Shown: positions 30,886 to 38,972 of the stretch, piece by piece
Layout of the letters: each line of letters opens with the position of its first letter
How positions within the stretch are numbered: position 1 is the stretch's first letter
Assembly (NCBI RefSeq): GCF_010499455.1
Contig: NZ_JAAGOH010000002.1
Location: forward strand, 248,001-312,000
Origin: Ideonella livida
GTDB lineage: Bacteria > Pseudomonadota > Gammaproteobacteria > Burkholderiales > Burkholderiaceae_C
DNA: 64,000 bases
Direction of reading: 5' to 3'
Made by a program: the position numbers and the translations under genes
Notes under the pieces: generated by a model
Databases searched by the model: none
What the model was told of the DNA's origin: nothing
What the model saw: the letters and a program-made list of their open reading frames with translations, nothing else

Positions 30886-32145
30886 ATGTCCCCACCCAGC
30901 ACCTTGCACCTGATCGCCACGGTCCTCTTCGCCCTGGCCTTGGTCCACACTTTCTCCACCAAGTTCTTCGAGCGCCTGGCCCACCGGCATCCACGTCACG
31001 CCGGCCTGTGGCACCTGCTGGGCGAGGTGGAAGTGGTGTTTGGCTTCTGGGCCATGGTGCTGGTGGTGGTGATGTTCGCCCTGCAGGGCAAGGCCGAGGC
31101 CACGGCCTACCTGGATGGCCGCAACTACACCGAGCCCCTGTTCGTCTTTGCCATCATGGTCGTGGCCGGCACGCGGCCCATCCTGCAGCTGGCCGCCACC
31201 AGCGTCATCCGCCTGGCGCAGTGGCTGCCGATGGCCGCGGCGCCGGCCCAGGTCTTTCTGCTGCTGGCCCTGGTGCCGCTGCTGGGCTCCTTCATCACCG
31301 AGCCGGCGGCCATGACACTGGCCGCCCTCATGCTGCGTGACTTGGTCTTCAGTCAGGCCGTCAGCACCCGGCTGAAATACGTGGTGCTGGGCACCCTGTT
31401 CGTCAACGTGTCCATCGGCGGCACGCTCACGCCGTTCGCCGCACCGCCGGTGCTCATGGTGGCCGGCGTCTGGGGCTGGGACCTTGCCTTCATGGTGGCC
31501 CACTTCGGCTGGAAATCGGCGGTGGCCGTGGTGGTCAACGCCCTGGCGGTGGTCTGGCTGTTCCGGCACGACCTGCGGGGCGTGCAGGCGGCGCGCCCAG
31601 GCACTGAAGCCCCGGTGCCCGCCAGCGTGGTGGGGGTGCACCTGCTGTTCCTGGCCGGGGTGGTGACCTTTGCGCACCATCCGCCGGTGTTTCTGGGCCT
31701 GTTCCTGTTCTTCCTGGGCTTCACCGCCGCCTACCAGCGCCACCAGAGTCCCCTGATCCTGCGCGAAGCGCTGCTGGTGGCCTTCTTCCTGGCCGGCCTG
31801 GTGGTGCTGGGAGGCCTGCAGGCCTGGTGGCTCTCCCCGCTGTTGCTGGGCATGGACAGCACCACCGTGTTCTTCGGCGCCACCGCGCTGACGGCCATCA
31901 CCGACAACGCCGCCCTGACCTACCTGGGTTCGCTGGTGCCCGGTCTGCCGGAAGACTTCAAGATCGCGCTGGTGGCCGGGGCCGTGACGGGCGGCGGGCT
32001 GACCGTGATCGCCAACGCCCCCAACCCGGCGGGCGCGGCCATCCTGCGGGGCAGCTTTGAAGACCAGACCATCCATCCCGGTGGGCTGCTCCTGGCGGCC
32101 TTGCCCCCCACCGCCGTGGCGGTGCTGGCCTTCCAGCTGCTTTGA
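30886..32145 (+). CDS. Putative Na+/H+ antiporter (Na_H_antiport_3-like membrane protein)
   Basis: A 419-residue polytopic protein with about 11 hydrophobic segments, started at MSPPSTLHLIATVLF. Recognisable blocks are FTKFFERLAHRHP-like HTFSTKFFERLAHRHPRHA, LLGEVEVVFGFWA, NVSIGGTLTPFAAPPVLMVA and ITDNAALTYLGSLVPGL, with charged or polar residues inside membrane helices as in ion antiporters. Family assignment is from these blocks; ion specificity is untested. A structured leader and terminator precede it. A MarR gene follows 73 nt later on the same strand. Confidence 0.78.
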   Translation: MSPPSTLHLIATVLFALALVHTFSTKFFERLAHRHPRHAGLWHLLGEVEVVFGFWAMVLVVVMFALQGKAEATAYLDGRNYTEPLFVFAIMVVAGTRPILQLAATSVIRLAQWLPMAAAPAQVFLLLALVPLLGSFITEPAAMTLAALMLRDLVFSQAVSTRLKYVVLGTLFVNVSIGGTLTPFAAPPVLMVAGVWGWDLAFMVAHFGWKSAVAVVVNALAVVWLFRHDLRGVQAARPGTEAPVPASVVGVHLLFLAGVVTFAHHPPVFLGLFLFFLGFTAAYQRHQSPLILREALLVAFFLAGLVVLGGLQAWWLSPLLLGMDSTTVFFGATALTAITDNAALTYLGSLVPGLPEDFKIALVAGAVTGGGLTVIANAPNPAGAAILRGSFEDQTIHPGGLLLAALPPTAVAVLAFQLL

Positions 32146-32206
32146 GCCGGGGGCTCGGCCTGGCCCCAAGCCCCTGGGCCACGGGCCCGCACCGCCTGGC
32201 CACCCG

Positions 32207-32212
32207 TAACAT
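32207..32212 (+). promoter_or_regulatory. Candidate -10 box (TAACAT) directly before marR-type gene
   Basis: TAACAT ends 6 nt before the ATG at 32219, with no Shine-Dalgarno sequence in the gap GCCTGC. Same geometry as dnaE, copA and the ABC1 kinase gene. Confidence 0.35.
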
Positions 32213-32218
32213 GCCTGC

Positions 32219-32704
32219 ATGCCCCCCACTTCCGCCCAGCCCGCGCCCCAGCAGGCCAGCCGCGTGCTGCGCCAGTTCCGCCAAGTGTTCAACACTGTGC
32301 GGGCCCATTTTCAACAGGTGGAGAAGCATGCCGGCGTGAGCGGCGCACAGCTTTGGGCGCTGAGCCTGGTGGCGGCGGAGCCCGGCCTGGGCGTCGGCGC
32401 CTTGGCCCAGGCCATGGACGTCCACCCCTCCACCGCCAGCAACCTGGTGCGCGCGCTGCAAGGGGCCGCGCTGCTGGAAGCACGCCGCGAGGGCCCCGAC
32501 CGCCGCGCCGTGCAACTGCACCTCACGCCCCAAGGTCAGGACGTGCTGGCACGGGCGCCTGCGCCGTTCAGTGGCGTGCTGCCGCAGGCGCTGGCGGCAC
32601 TGGATGCAGACTGTCTGGGCCGGCTGGAGCGGGACCTGGCGCAGTTGCTGCGCCATCTTGAGGCCGATGCACGGGCCGCCCGGACCCCCTTGGCCGACCT
32701 GTGA
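32219..32704 (+). CDS. MarR-family transcriptional regulator
   Basis: A 161-residue winged-helix regulator. N-terminal dimer helices (RVLRQFRQVFNTVRAHFQQVEKHAG) are followed by the HTH (GVGALAQAMDVHPSTASNLVRALQGAALLEARR) and wing (REGPDRRAVQLHLTPQGQDVL). It is likely a ligand-responsive repressor. The next gene, 58 bp downstream, is the ClC fusion, whose -10 box is covered by an AT-rich palindrome that suits a MarR dimer. Confidence 0.9.
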   Translation: MPPTSAQPAPQQASRVLRQFRQVFNTVRAHFQQVEKHAGVSGAQLWALSLVAAEPGLGVGALAQAMDVHPSTASNLVRALQGAALLEARREGPDRRAVQLHLTPQGQDVLARAPAPFSGVLPQALAALDADCLGRLERDLAQLLRHLEADARAARTPLADL

Positions 32705-32732
32705 GGCCGCCCCAGGCACTGCGCCCGGGAAT

Positions 32733-32753
32733 TTATATTTAGACAAATATAAT
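32733..32753. promoter_or_regulatory. AT-rich palindrome over the consensus -10 box of the ClC gene
   Basis: TTATATTT-AGAC-AAATATAA (32733-32752) is a perfect 8-bp inverted repeat. The right arm overlaps a perfect TATAAT (32748-32753). It is the most AT-rich spot in the area and lies between the marR-type stop and the ClC ATG at 32763. It is a likely repressor site. Confidence 0.7.
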
Positions 32754-32762
32754 CTGGCACCT

Positions 32763-34631
32763 ATGACAGCGCCGGCCCCTGCTCCCTGCCAAGCCGCCCA
32801 TCGGACATGCACCGGGTGGGCAGCAGCCCTGCTGGCCAAGTGGCGGCGTGGCCGGCGGCTGCTGTGGCTGTTCTGCGCTGGTGGATGGCGCGCCCTGCGG
32901 GACGTGGAGCCCGCGTTCTGGGCGCAGTTGCAGCAGGAAGCGGTGGCCTGGCGCCCCTGGGCCGATCGGGCCGTGGTGCTGGGCGCCGCCCTGCTGACCG
33001 GCGCGGCGGTGGTGACCTTCACGCTGCTGGCGGAGGCGGCCGGCCATGCCGCGCAGGCCCTCTCCAACGCCACGCCGCTGGGGCCCTGGGTCATGCTGGC
33101 CTGGACGCCGCTGCTCACCGTCGGGCTGCTGGGCTGGACGCGGCGCTGGGCCCCTACCGCGGCCGGCAGCGGGATCCCCCAGGTGTTGTCTGCACTGGAC
33201 GAGCACACCCCAGGCTGGCGCCGAGCGCAGCTGGTGGGCTGGTCCGTCGCGCTGCACAAGATCGGCCTGGTCTGTGGTGGCCTGCTGGCCGGCCTGTCCA
33301 TGGGCCGAGAAGGCCCCACGGTGCAGGTGGGTGCGGGCCTGATGGTGCAGGCCCGCCGCTGGCTGAGCGATCGGACCACGCTGGACGCCCACGACCTGAT
33401 GGTGGCCGGAGCCGCTGCGGGGGTGGCCGCCGCCTTCAACACGCCCTTGGGCGGCATCGTCTTCGCGCTGGAGCAGCTGACCCGCCGCCGACACTTGACG
33501 CACAGCAGCCTGGTGATCGCCGCCATCGTGCTGGCGGGCCTGGTGGCGGTGGCGGTCTTCGGCCAGGACAGCTATTTCGGGCACCTGGGCACCACGGTCT
33601 GGCCAGCCGGGCTCTGGTGGCCGGCCCTGCTCACGGCCCTGGCCTGCGGCTTGGCGGGGGGCCTGTTCGCCCGCCTGTTGGTGTTGTCTGCCCGGCCCCT
33701 GGGTGGACGACTGGGCCGCTGGCGACAGCATCATCCTTACCGTTTCGCAGCGGTCTGTGGGCTGGCGGTGGCGGTCATCGGCGCGGTGAGCGACGGCGCC
33801 ACGGCCGGCGCCAGCTACCAAACCACCCGCCAACTGCTGGAGGGCGGCGCCGACACGCCTCTGCTCTACACCCTGCTGAAGTCCTGTGCCACCTGGCTGA
33901 GCGCCTGGGCAGGGGTGCCGGGCGGCGTCTTTGCGCCCTCCCTGGCCATCGGCGCAGGCATCGGCCATGACATGGCGCAGTGGTGGGCCTTGCCGCAGGC
34001 TTCGGCGGTGGTCCTGGTGGCCCTGGGCATGGCCGGGTTTCTGGCGGCCAGCACCGGCGGCCCCATCACCGCCTTCATCATCGTGATGGAGATGGTGGGG
34101 GGCCAGTCCCAGGTGCTGGGCCTGATGGCCTGCGCGCTGCTGGCTACTGGCGTCTCACGGCTGATCTCCCGGCCGCTGTATCTGGAGCTGGCTGTGGGTT
34201 GGTCCGTCACGCCCAGCGGCAGTCTGTCGGACCCGGGCCCCGATGGCGGGGCTCCGGTGGCAAGATCGCCTGCAGCATTGCCCCCTGGGCAGCACGGGAG
34301 ACCCGCCATGAGCCTGATCGACGACCTGACCCGACTGGACCAACTGCACCGCGAGGGCGCCTTGAGTGACGACGAGTTCCGGCAAGCCAAGGCGCGTCTG
34401 CTGGACGTGCCCCTCGGGGCGCAGGTGCAGGCGCCGAGCTTGGTGCAGGGCGTCAACCGCCTGCGCCGCAGCGTCGCTGACCGCTGGCTGGGCGGCGTGT
34501 GCGGCGGCCTGGCGCAATCGACAGGTATCGAGGCGTGGGTGTGGCGCCTGGGGGTGGTGGTGCTGGCCCTGTTCGGCGGCTCAGGCCTGTTGGCCTATGC
34601 CCTGCTGTGGCTGTTTGTGCCCAGCGAGTAG
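32763..34631 (+). CDS. ClC-family chloride channel/transporter fused to SHOCT and PspC domains
   Basis: A 622-residue protein. The ClC core (about 45-485) has GSGIPQ, GREGPTVQVGA with the gating Glu183, FNTPLGGIVFALEQ and GVPGGVFAPSLAIGAG. In the ALEQ motif Gln238 stands where the proton-relay Glu (E203 of E. coli ClC-ec1) is usual. After a Pro/Gly-rich linker the same frame continues into a SHOCT-like helix pair (518-546) and a PspC domain (about 572-622: WLGGVCGGLAQSTGIEAWVWRL, then a hydrophobic helix). An internal ATG at 34308 with CGGGAG before it could also make the 107-residue SHOCT-PspC part alone. The start at 32763 follows the promoter palindrome. Confidence 0.88.
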   Translation: MTAPAPAPCQAAHRTCTGWAAALLAKWRRGRRLLWLFCAGGWRALRDVEPAFWAQLQQEAVAWRPWADRAVVLGAALLTGAAVVTFTLLAEAAGHAAQALSNATPLGPWVMLAWTPLLTVGLLGWTRRWAPTAAGSGIPQVLSALDEHTPGWRRAQLVGWSVALHKIGLVCGGLLAGLSMGREGPTVQVGAGLMVQARRWLSDRTTLDAHDLMVAGAAAGVAAAFNTPLGGIVFALEQLTRRRHLTHSSLVIAAIVLAGLVAVAVFGQDSYFGHLGTTVWPAGLWWPALLTALACGLAGGLFARLLVLSARPLGGRLGRWRQHHPYRFAAVCGLAVAVIGAVSDGATAGASYQTTRQLLEGGADTPLLYTLLKSCATWLSAWAGVPGGVFAPSLAIGAGIGHDMAQWWALPQASAVVLVALGMAGFLAASTGGPITAFIIVMEMVGGQSQVLGLMACALLATGVSRLISRPLYLELAVGWSVTPSGSLSDPGPDGGAPVARSPAALPPGQHGRPAMSLIDDLTRLDQLHREGALSDDEFRQAKARLLDVPLGAQVQAPSLVQGVNRLRRSVADRWLGGVCGGLAQSTGIEAWVWRLGVVVLALFGGSGLLAYALLWLFVPSE

Positions 34632-34654
34632 GCCACCCCGCAGGCCGGTGACGC

Positions 34655-36145
34655 TCAGGCGATCTTCACGTACTCGTAGTCCACGGGCTGCTGGTTGATG
34701 CCCATGCGCGGCGGGGCGATCCAGCTGGCGTACTGGCCGGGCTGGTGGCAAGGCCGCATCAAGCTCTGGATGAAGGCGATGTCCTCGGCGTTGGGCAGGA
34801 ATTCGTCCTTCAGTGCGGCCCAGGTCTCCTCGCCCACGACCTCGCCGGCTGGGGTGATGCGGTGGCCGGCAAACTCACCAATGCGGCGGTTGAAGCCCTT
34901 GTGCGGCTGGCTGAAGCGGAAGTGGAGGCCCGCCTTTTCGATGACCTTGTTCCAGCGGTCCAGGCCCCCCTGGCAGTCGGCTATGTAGTCGTCCAGCAGG
35001 CGGCTGTTGATGGCGCGCAGGGCGGGCACGTCCTCCCACACCAGCTCGCCTTGGACGACGCGCTGCACCGGGTAGGTGGCGTCCTGCAGCTGGTGGTCGT
35101 CCTGGAGCTGGGCCTCGTGGTAGCGGCCCTTCAGTCCGGCGTTGAAGGACTCGGCGGCGTTGGAGGAAATCTCCGAGCCGAACAGGTCGCGGGTGACGCT
35201 CATGTGGAAGTTGGCCTTGCGCTGCAGCAGCGGCAGGTCCACCACGCCCAGCCGGCGGATGGCAGCGGTGTCGTAGGGGTCGGTGATGCCCGCCTTGACC
35301 ATGGCCTCCACCGTGGCCTGCACGGTGCGGCCCACGCCGGTCTCGCCCACAAACAGATGGTGCGCCTCTTCGGTCAGCATGAAGCGGCAGCTGCGCGAGA
35401 GGGGGTCGAAGCCGCTCTCGGCCAGCGCAGCCAGCTGCATCTTGCCGTCGCGGTCGGTGAAGTAGGTGAACATGAAGAAGGACAGCCAGTCCGGGGTCTT
35501 CTCGTTGAAGGCGCCCAGGATGCGCGGGTTGTCCTGGTGGCCGCTGCGGCGCTCCAGCAGGGCCTGGGCTTCTTCGCGGCCGTCCTTGCCAAAGTACTTG
35601 ACCAGCAGGTAGACCATGGCCCAGAGGTGGCGGCCCTCCTCCACATTGACCTGGAACAGGTTGCGCAGGTCATACAGGCTGGGGGCGGTGGCGCCGAGCC
35701 AGCGCTGCTGCTCCACGCTGGCGGGCTCGGTGTCGGCCTGGATGACGATCAGGCGCTTGAGCAGCGAGCGGTATTCACCCGGCACCTCCTGCCAGGCCGG
35801 CTCGCCCTTGTGTCGGCCATGGGGGATGGTGCGGCCAGGCACCGCGGGCGCCAGCAGGATGCCCCAGCGGTAATCGGGCATCTTCACGTAGCCGAACTTG
35901 GCCCAGCCGGCCGGGTCCACGCCCACCGCGGTGCGCAGGTACACGTCGGCCTCCTGGAAGCCTTCGGGGCCCATGTCCTTCCACCAGTCGATGTAACCGG
36001 GGTGCCAGCCCTCCAGCGCGCGCAGCAGCTGGCGGTCGGAGGAGAGGTTGACGTTGTTGGGAATAGCGTCGTCGTAGCTGACTTCAACGAAGTTCTCGGC
36101 CACTACGGCCTCGGTGGCCTCGATCAAGGTGTCGTCCTGGCTCAT
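34655..36145 (-). CDS. boxB: Benzoyl-CoA 2,3-epoxidase, oxygenase subunit BoxB
   Basis: A 496-residue protein started at MSQDDT (36145, after CGGAGA). The body matches BoxB from IPNNVNLSSDRQLLRALEGW onward, including DMGPEGFQEADVYLRTAV and PDYRWGILLAP. Two EexxH-like clusters, E169-E170-G-R-H173 and E259-E260-A-H-H263, are the expected diiron ligands. With the BoxA reductase it converts benzoyl-CoA to its 2,3-epoxide under oxygen. BoxA, BoxC, BoxD and the benzoate-CoA ligase are not in the window, so this copy is an orphan here. Four TGCA-N6-TGCN elements lie in its upstream region. Confidence 0.95.
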   Translation of the reverse strand: MSQDDTLIEATEAVVAENFVEVSYDDAIPNNVNLSSDRQLLRALEGWHPGYIDWWKDMGPEGFQEADVYLRTAVGVDPAGWAKFGYVKMPDYRWGILLAPAVPGRTIPHGRHKGEPAWQEVPGEYRSLLKRLIVIQADTEPASVEQQRWLGATAPSLYDLRNLFQVNVEEGRHLWAMVYLLVKYFGKDGREEAQALLERRSGHQDNPRILGAFNEKTPDWLSFFMFTYFTDRDGKMQLAALAESGFDPLSRSCRFMLTEEAHHLFVGETGVGRTVQATVEAMVKAGITDPYDTAAIRRLGVVDLPLLQRKANFHMSVTRDLFGSEISSNAAESFNAGLKGRYHEAQLQDDHQLQDATYPVQRVVQGELVWEDVPALRAINSRLLDDYIADCQGGLDRWNKVIEKAGLHFRFSQPHKGFNRRIGEFAGHRITPAGEVVGEETWAALKDEFLPNAEDIAFIQSLMRPCHQPGQYASWIAPPRMGINQQPVDYEYVKIA

Positions 36146-36163
36146 GGGGTGTCTCCGGTTTGA

Positions 36164-36299
36164 TGCACTTTTATGCCCACTCAAGCGAGCACATGCATCA
36201 TCTTGCTCATCACAAGACATCCCCTTGAGCCAGATCAGAGAACGGCACTCCAGTGCATCAAACGATCAACCCCTGAAACAAAAAGCGCACTTCGATGCA
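36164..36299. promoter_or_regulatory. Four TGCA-N6-TGCN elements upstream of boxB
   Basis: Plus-strand elements are TGCACTTTTATGCC (36164-36177) and TGCATCATCTTGCT (36194-36207). Minus-strand elements are TGCACTGGAGTGCC (36244-36257) and TGCATCGAAGTGCG (36286-36299). Each has one exact TGCA and a second TGC 6 nt on. TGCA repeats are, from memory, what BzdR/BoxR-type benzoyl-CoA regulators bind. The region is AT-rich compared with its surroundings. Confidence 0.5.
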
Positions 36300-36305
36300 T
36301 CCCAC

Positions 36306-36821
36306 TCAACCCACCTGGCGCCAGACGCGGGTTCGACCCTGGCGGTCCACCAGCAGCACCGCGAAGGGATCGCGCCGCCCCTGGTAGGCCGCGCCATCCA
36401 TGCCCGGCGAGCCCACGGGCATGCCGGGCACAGCCAGGCCGGCTGCGTCCGGACGCTCACGCAGCAGGCGCCAGACATCCTCGGCGGGGACATGCCCTTC
36501 CAAGGCGTAGCCCATCACCCACCCGGTGTGGCAGGAGCCCAGGCGCAGGGGAATGCCCAGGCGCTGGCGCGCCTCGGTGTTGCCTTCGTCGTGCACCGGG
36601 CCGATGTCCAGGCCGTGCCGGCGCAGGTGCGCCATCCAGTCGTGGCAGCACTCGCAGCTGGGCCCCTTCCAGATCTCCACCTGCGGCCGCTGCTGCGCGC
36701 CCACCCATCCCGGCCAGGCCCCCAGGCCCCATGCCACACCGCCGGCGGCCATGGCCCGGCCCACCCGCAGCATCCCACGCCGGCCGGCGTCATCCGGCCC
36801 CTTCCCGTCCATCATCGACAT
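36306..36821 (-). CDS. DUF411 family metal-binding protein, exported
   Basis: 171 residues from MSMMDGKGPDDAGRR (36821), with GGAGGT 8 nt upstream. The signal is weakly Tat-like (GRRGMLRVGRAMAAGGVAWGLGAW). The mature part opens VEIWKGPSCECCHDWMAHLRRHG, the CxCC signature of DUF411, followed by the conserved GSCHTGWVMGYALEGHVPAEDVWRLL. Family members are linked with copper or other metal handling; function is not established. It sits between boxB and the feruloyl-CoA synthase gene without an obvious link to either. Confidence 0.88.
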   Translation of the reverse strand: MSMMDGKGPDDAGRRGMLRVGRAMAAGGVAWGLGAWPGWVGAQQRPQVEIWKGPSCECCHDWMAHLRRHGLDIGPVHDEGNTEARQRLGIPLRLGSCHTGWVMGYALEGHVPAEDVWRLLRERPDAAGLAVPGMPVGSPGMDGAAYQGRRDPFAVLLVDRQGRTRVWRQVG

Positions 36822-37001
36822 CGCTTGCACCTCCAGGCTCAGCCGCCCACGCGCGGCAGCCGGCGGCATTGCAGCATGCAGCGCCTTTGCCTGCCTTGCC
36901 GCGGGACAAGCACGGCGGGCGTCAGGGCCGCCGACCCGGGGCGCTGAGCCCTGCAAATCGTTCAGTACATGAAGTATTTCACTCAGGGAATTCACGTACT
37001 T

Positions 37002-37037
37002 TAGTGCTTATCGCTTCACAAACGTAAGCACTATACT
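37002..37037 (+). promoter_or_regulatory. Inverted repeat and -10 box of the feruloyl-CoA synthase gene
   Basis: TAGTGCTTA (37002-37010), 14-nt spacer, TAAGCACTA (37025-37033): a perfect 9-bp inverted repeat whose right arm overlaps TATACT (37032-37037). Arm centres are 23 bp apart, about two turns. No strong -35 is seen. The ATG is 83 nt past the -10 box. Confidence 0.6.
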
Positions 37038-37120
37038 GCCTATCATGCGCTGCACGGCCCGCTTGCCGGCCGGCCACCTCGACCCCGACCACGGGGCGCC
37101 CGACACCCCAGGAGACACGC

Positions 37121-38920
37121 ATGCCCCACTTCTTCGACGACCCTGCCGCCCTGGCGCCACCCCAGGTGCTCAAGCAGCCGCTGTCCGATGGCAGCTTCGT
37201 GCTGCGCTCGCCCGAGGCGTTGCAGCCCTATGCACGCTGCGTGGGCGAATGGCTGGAGCAATGGGCTGCGCAGACGCCCGAGGCCACGGCCTTTGCCGAG
37301 CGTGACGCCCAAGGGGGCTGGCGTCGCCTGACTTGGGCGCAGACCCGTCGGGCCGTGGGCAGCGTGGCCCAGGCACTGCTGGGCCTGCACCTGCCGCCTG
37401 GCCGGCCGGTGGTGGTGCTGTCGGACAACTCGCTGGACCACCTCATCCTGATGCTGGCAGCGCTGCACATCGGCCGCCCGATCTGCACGGTGAGCAGCGC
37501 CTACTGCCGCCTCACCCAGGACTTCAGCAAGATCAGCCATATCCTGGAGATGCTGGACCCCGCGCTGCTCTATGCCTCGGACGGCGCGGTCTACGGCCCG
37601 GCCATCCGGGCCTGCGACCGAGACGCCGTGGTGGTGCTGGGCCAGGGCGTGGACCGGGTGCCCGGCGCCTTCCCCTACGACGCCCTCACCGCCGTGCACG
37701 AGGGGCCGGGGGTCATGAAGGCCTTTGCCGAGCTGATGCCCGACCACCATGCCAAGTACCTGCTCACCTCCGGCAGCACCGGGCATCCCAAGGTGGCCAT
37801 CAACACCCACCGCATGCTCTGCGCCAACCAGCAGATGATGAAGCAAACCTGGCGCTTCCTGAAGGACGAAAAGCCCGTGCTACTGGACTGGCTGCCCTGG
37901 AGCCACACCTTCGGCGGCAACCACAACCTGAACATGGTGCTGGCCCACGGCGGCACGCTCTACATCGACGAAGGCCGGCCCATGCCCGGCCTGATCGAGA
38001 AGACCGTGCGCAGCCTGCAGGAGGTCAAGCCCAACCTGCTGTTCAATGTGCCACGCGGCTTTGACATGCTGCTGCCCTACCTGGAGCAGGACCTGCACCT
38101 GGCCCGCGAGGTGCTGCAAGGCCTGAAGGTGGTGTTCTACGCTGCCGCCGCCCTGCCGGCGGCCACCTGGCACCGGCTGCAGGCGGTGGCCAGCCAGGTG
38201 CGCGACACCCCGCTGTGGTTCACCACCTCCTGGGGCTCCACCGAGACAGCCCCCGCCGTCACCACCGCCCACTGGAAGCTCGACGGCGCCGGCAACATCG
38301 GCCTGCCGCTGCCAGGCGTGGACCTGAAGTTCATCCCCAACGGCGAGAAGCTGGAGCTGCGTGTGCGCGGGGTCAGCGTCTTCCCCGGTTACCGCCACAA
38401 CCCCCGCCTGACCGCCGAGGCCTTCGACGAGGAAGGCTTCTACAAGATCGGCGACGCCGGCCTGCTGGCCGACCCGGACCGGCCGGAGAAAGGCGTGTTG
38501 TTCAATGGCCGCGTGGCCGAGGACTTCAAGCTCACCACCGGCACCTGGGTGTCGGTGGGCACGCTGCGCCTCAAGCTGGTGTCGGCCCTGTCGCCGCTGG
38601 CCACGGACGCGGTCATCACCGGCCATGACCGGGACCAGATCGGCGCCATCGTGTTCCTGAGTGCCGCGGCGCAGGCCCTGCCGCCAGCCCAGCTGCGCGG
38701 CCATGTGGGCGAAGCCTTGCACCGCCTCAAGCTCGAGGGCGGCGGCTCGTCGCAAGCGGTGGGCCGGGTGCTGCTGAGCACCCAGGCCCCCAGCCCCGAC
38801 GCCGGCGAGATCACCGACAAGGGCTATGTGAACCAGCGCGCCGTGCTGAACCGTCGCGCCGCAGACGTGACCGTGCTCTACACCGACCCGGGCGACGCCC
38901 GGGTGGTGCTGGCGCCCTGA
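37121..38920 (+). CDS. fcs: Feruloyl-CoA synthase
   Basis: A 599-residue acyl-adenylate-forming ligase. The ATP motif YLLTSGSTGHPK ends at Lys224 and is followed by VAINTHRMLCANQQMMKQTW and LDWLPWSHTFGGNHN, blocks typical of feruloyl-CoA synthases rather than general acyl-CoA ligases. It activates ferulate and related hydroxycinnamates with CoA and ATP. AGGAGA precedes the ATG. The usual partners (enoyl-CoA hydratase/aldolase, vanillin dehydrogenase) are absent from the window. A palindrome-covered promoter lies upstream; its regulator is not adjacent. Confidence 0.88.
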   Translation: MPHFFDDPAALAPPQVLKQPLSDGSFVLRSPEALQPYARCVGEWLEQWAAQTPEATAFAERDAQGGWRRLTWAQTRRAVGSVAQALLGLHLPPGRPVVVLSDNSLDHLILMLAALHIGRPICTVSSAYCRLTQDFSKISHILEMLDPALLYASDGAVYGPAIRACDRDAVVVLGQGVDRVPGAFPYDALTAVHEGPGVMKAFAELMPDHHAKYLLTSGSTGHPKVAINTHRMLCANQQMMKQTWRFLKDEKPVLLDWLPWSHTFGGNHNLNMVLAHGGTLYIDEGRPMPGLIEKTVRSLQEVKPNLLFNVPRGFDMLLPYLEQDLHLAREVLQGLKVVFYAAAALPAATWHRLQAVASQVRDTPLWFTTSWGSTETAPAVTTAHWKLDGAGNIGLPLPGVDLKFIPNGEKLELRVRGVSVFPGYRHNPRLTAEAFDEEGFYKIGDAGLLADPDRPEKGVLFNGRVAEDFKLTTGTWVSVGTLRLKLVSALSPLATDAVITGHDRDQIGAIVFLSAAAQALPPAQLRGHVGEALHRLKLEGGGSSQAVGRVLLSTQAPSPDAGEITDKGYVNQRAVLNRRAADVTVLYTDPGDARVVLAP

Positions 38921-38959
38921 ACCCGCCGGCGGCGGCCCCCGCACGCCGCCGGCCTTGGG

Positions 38960-38965
38960 TACAGT
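38960..38965 (+). promoter_or_regulatory. Candidate -10 box (TACAGT) directly before rsuA-like gene
   Basis: TACAGT ends 7 nt before the ATG at 38973. The gap GGCGCCC has no Shine-Dalgarno sequence. Confidence 0.35.
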
Positions 38966-38972
38966 GGCGCCC

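Noticed and set aside
32756-32771. Sigma54 promoter from TGGCAC before the ClC gene
   Set aside because: There is no GC 10 nt after the GG, and a perfect sigma70 TATAAT already fits.
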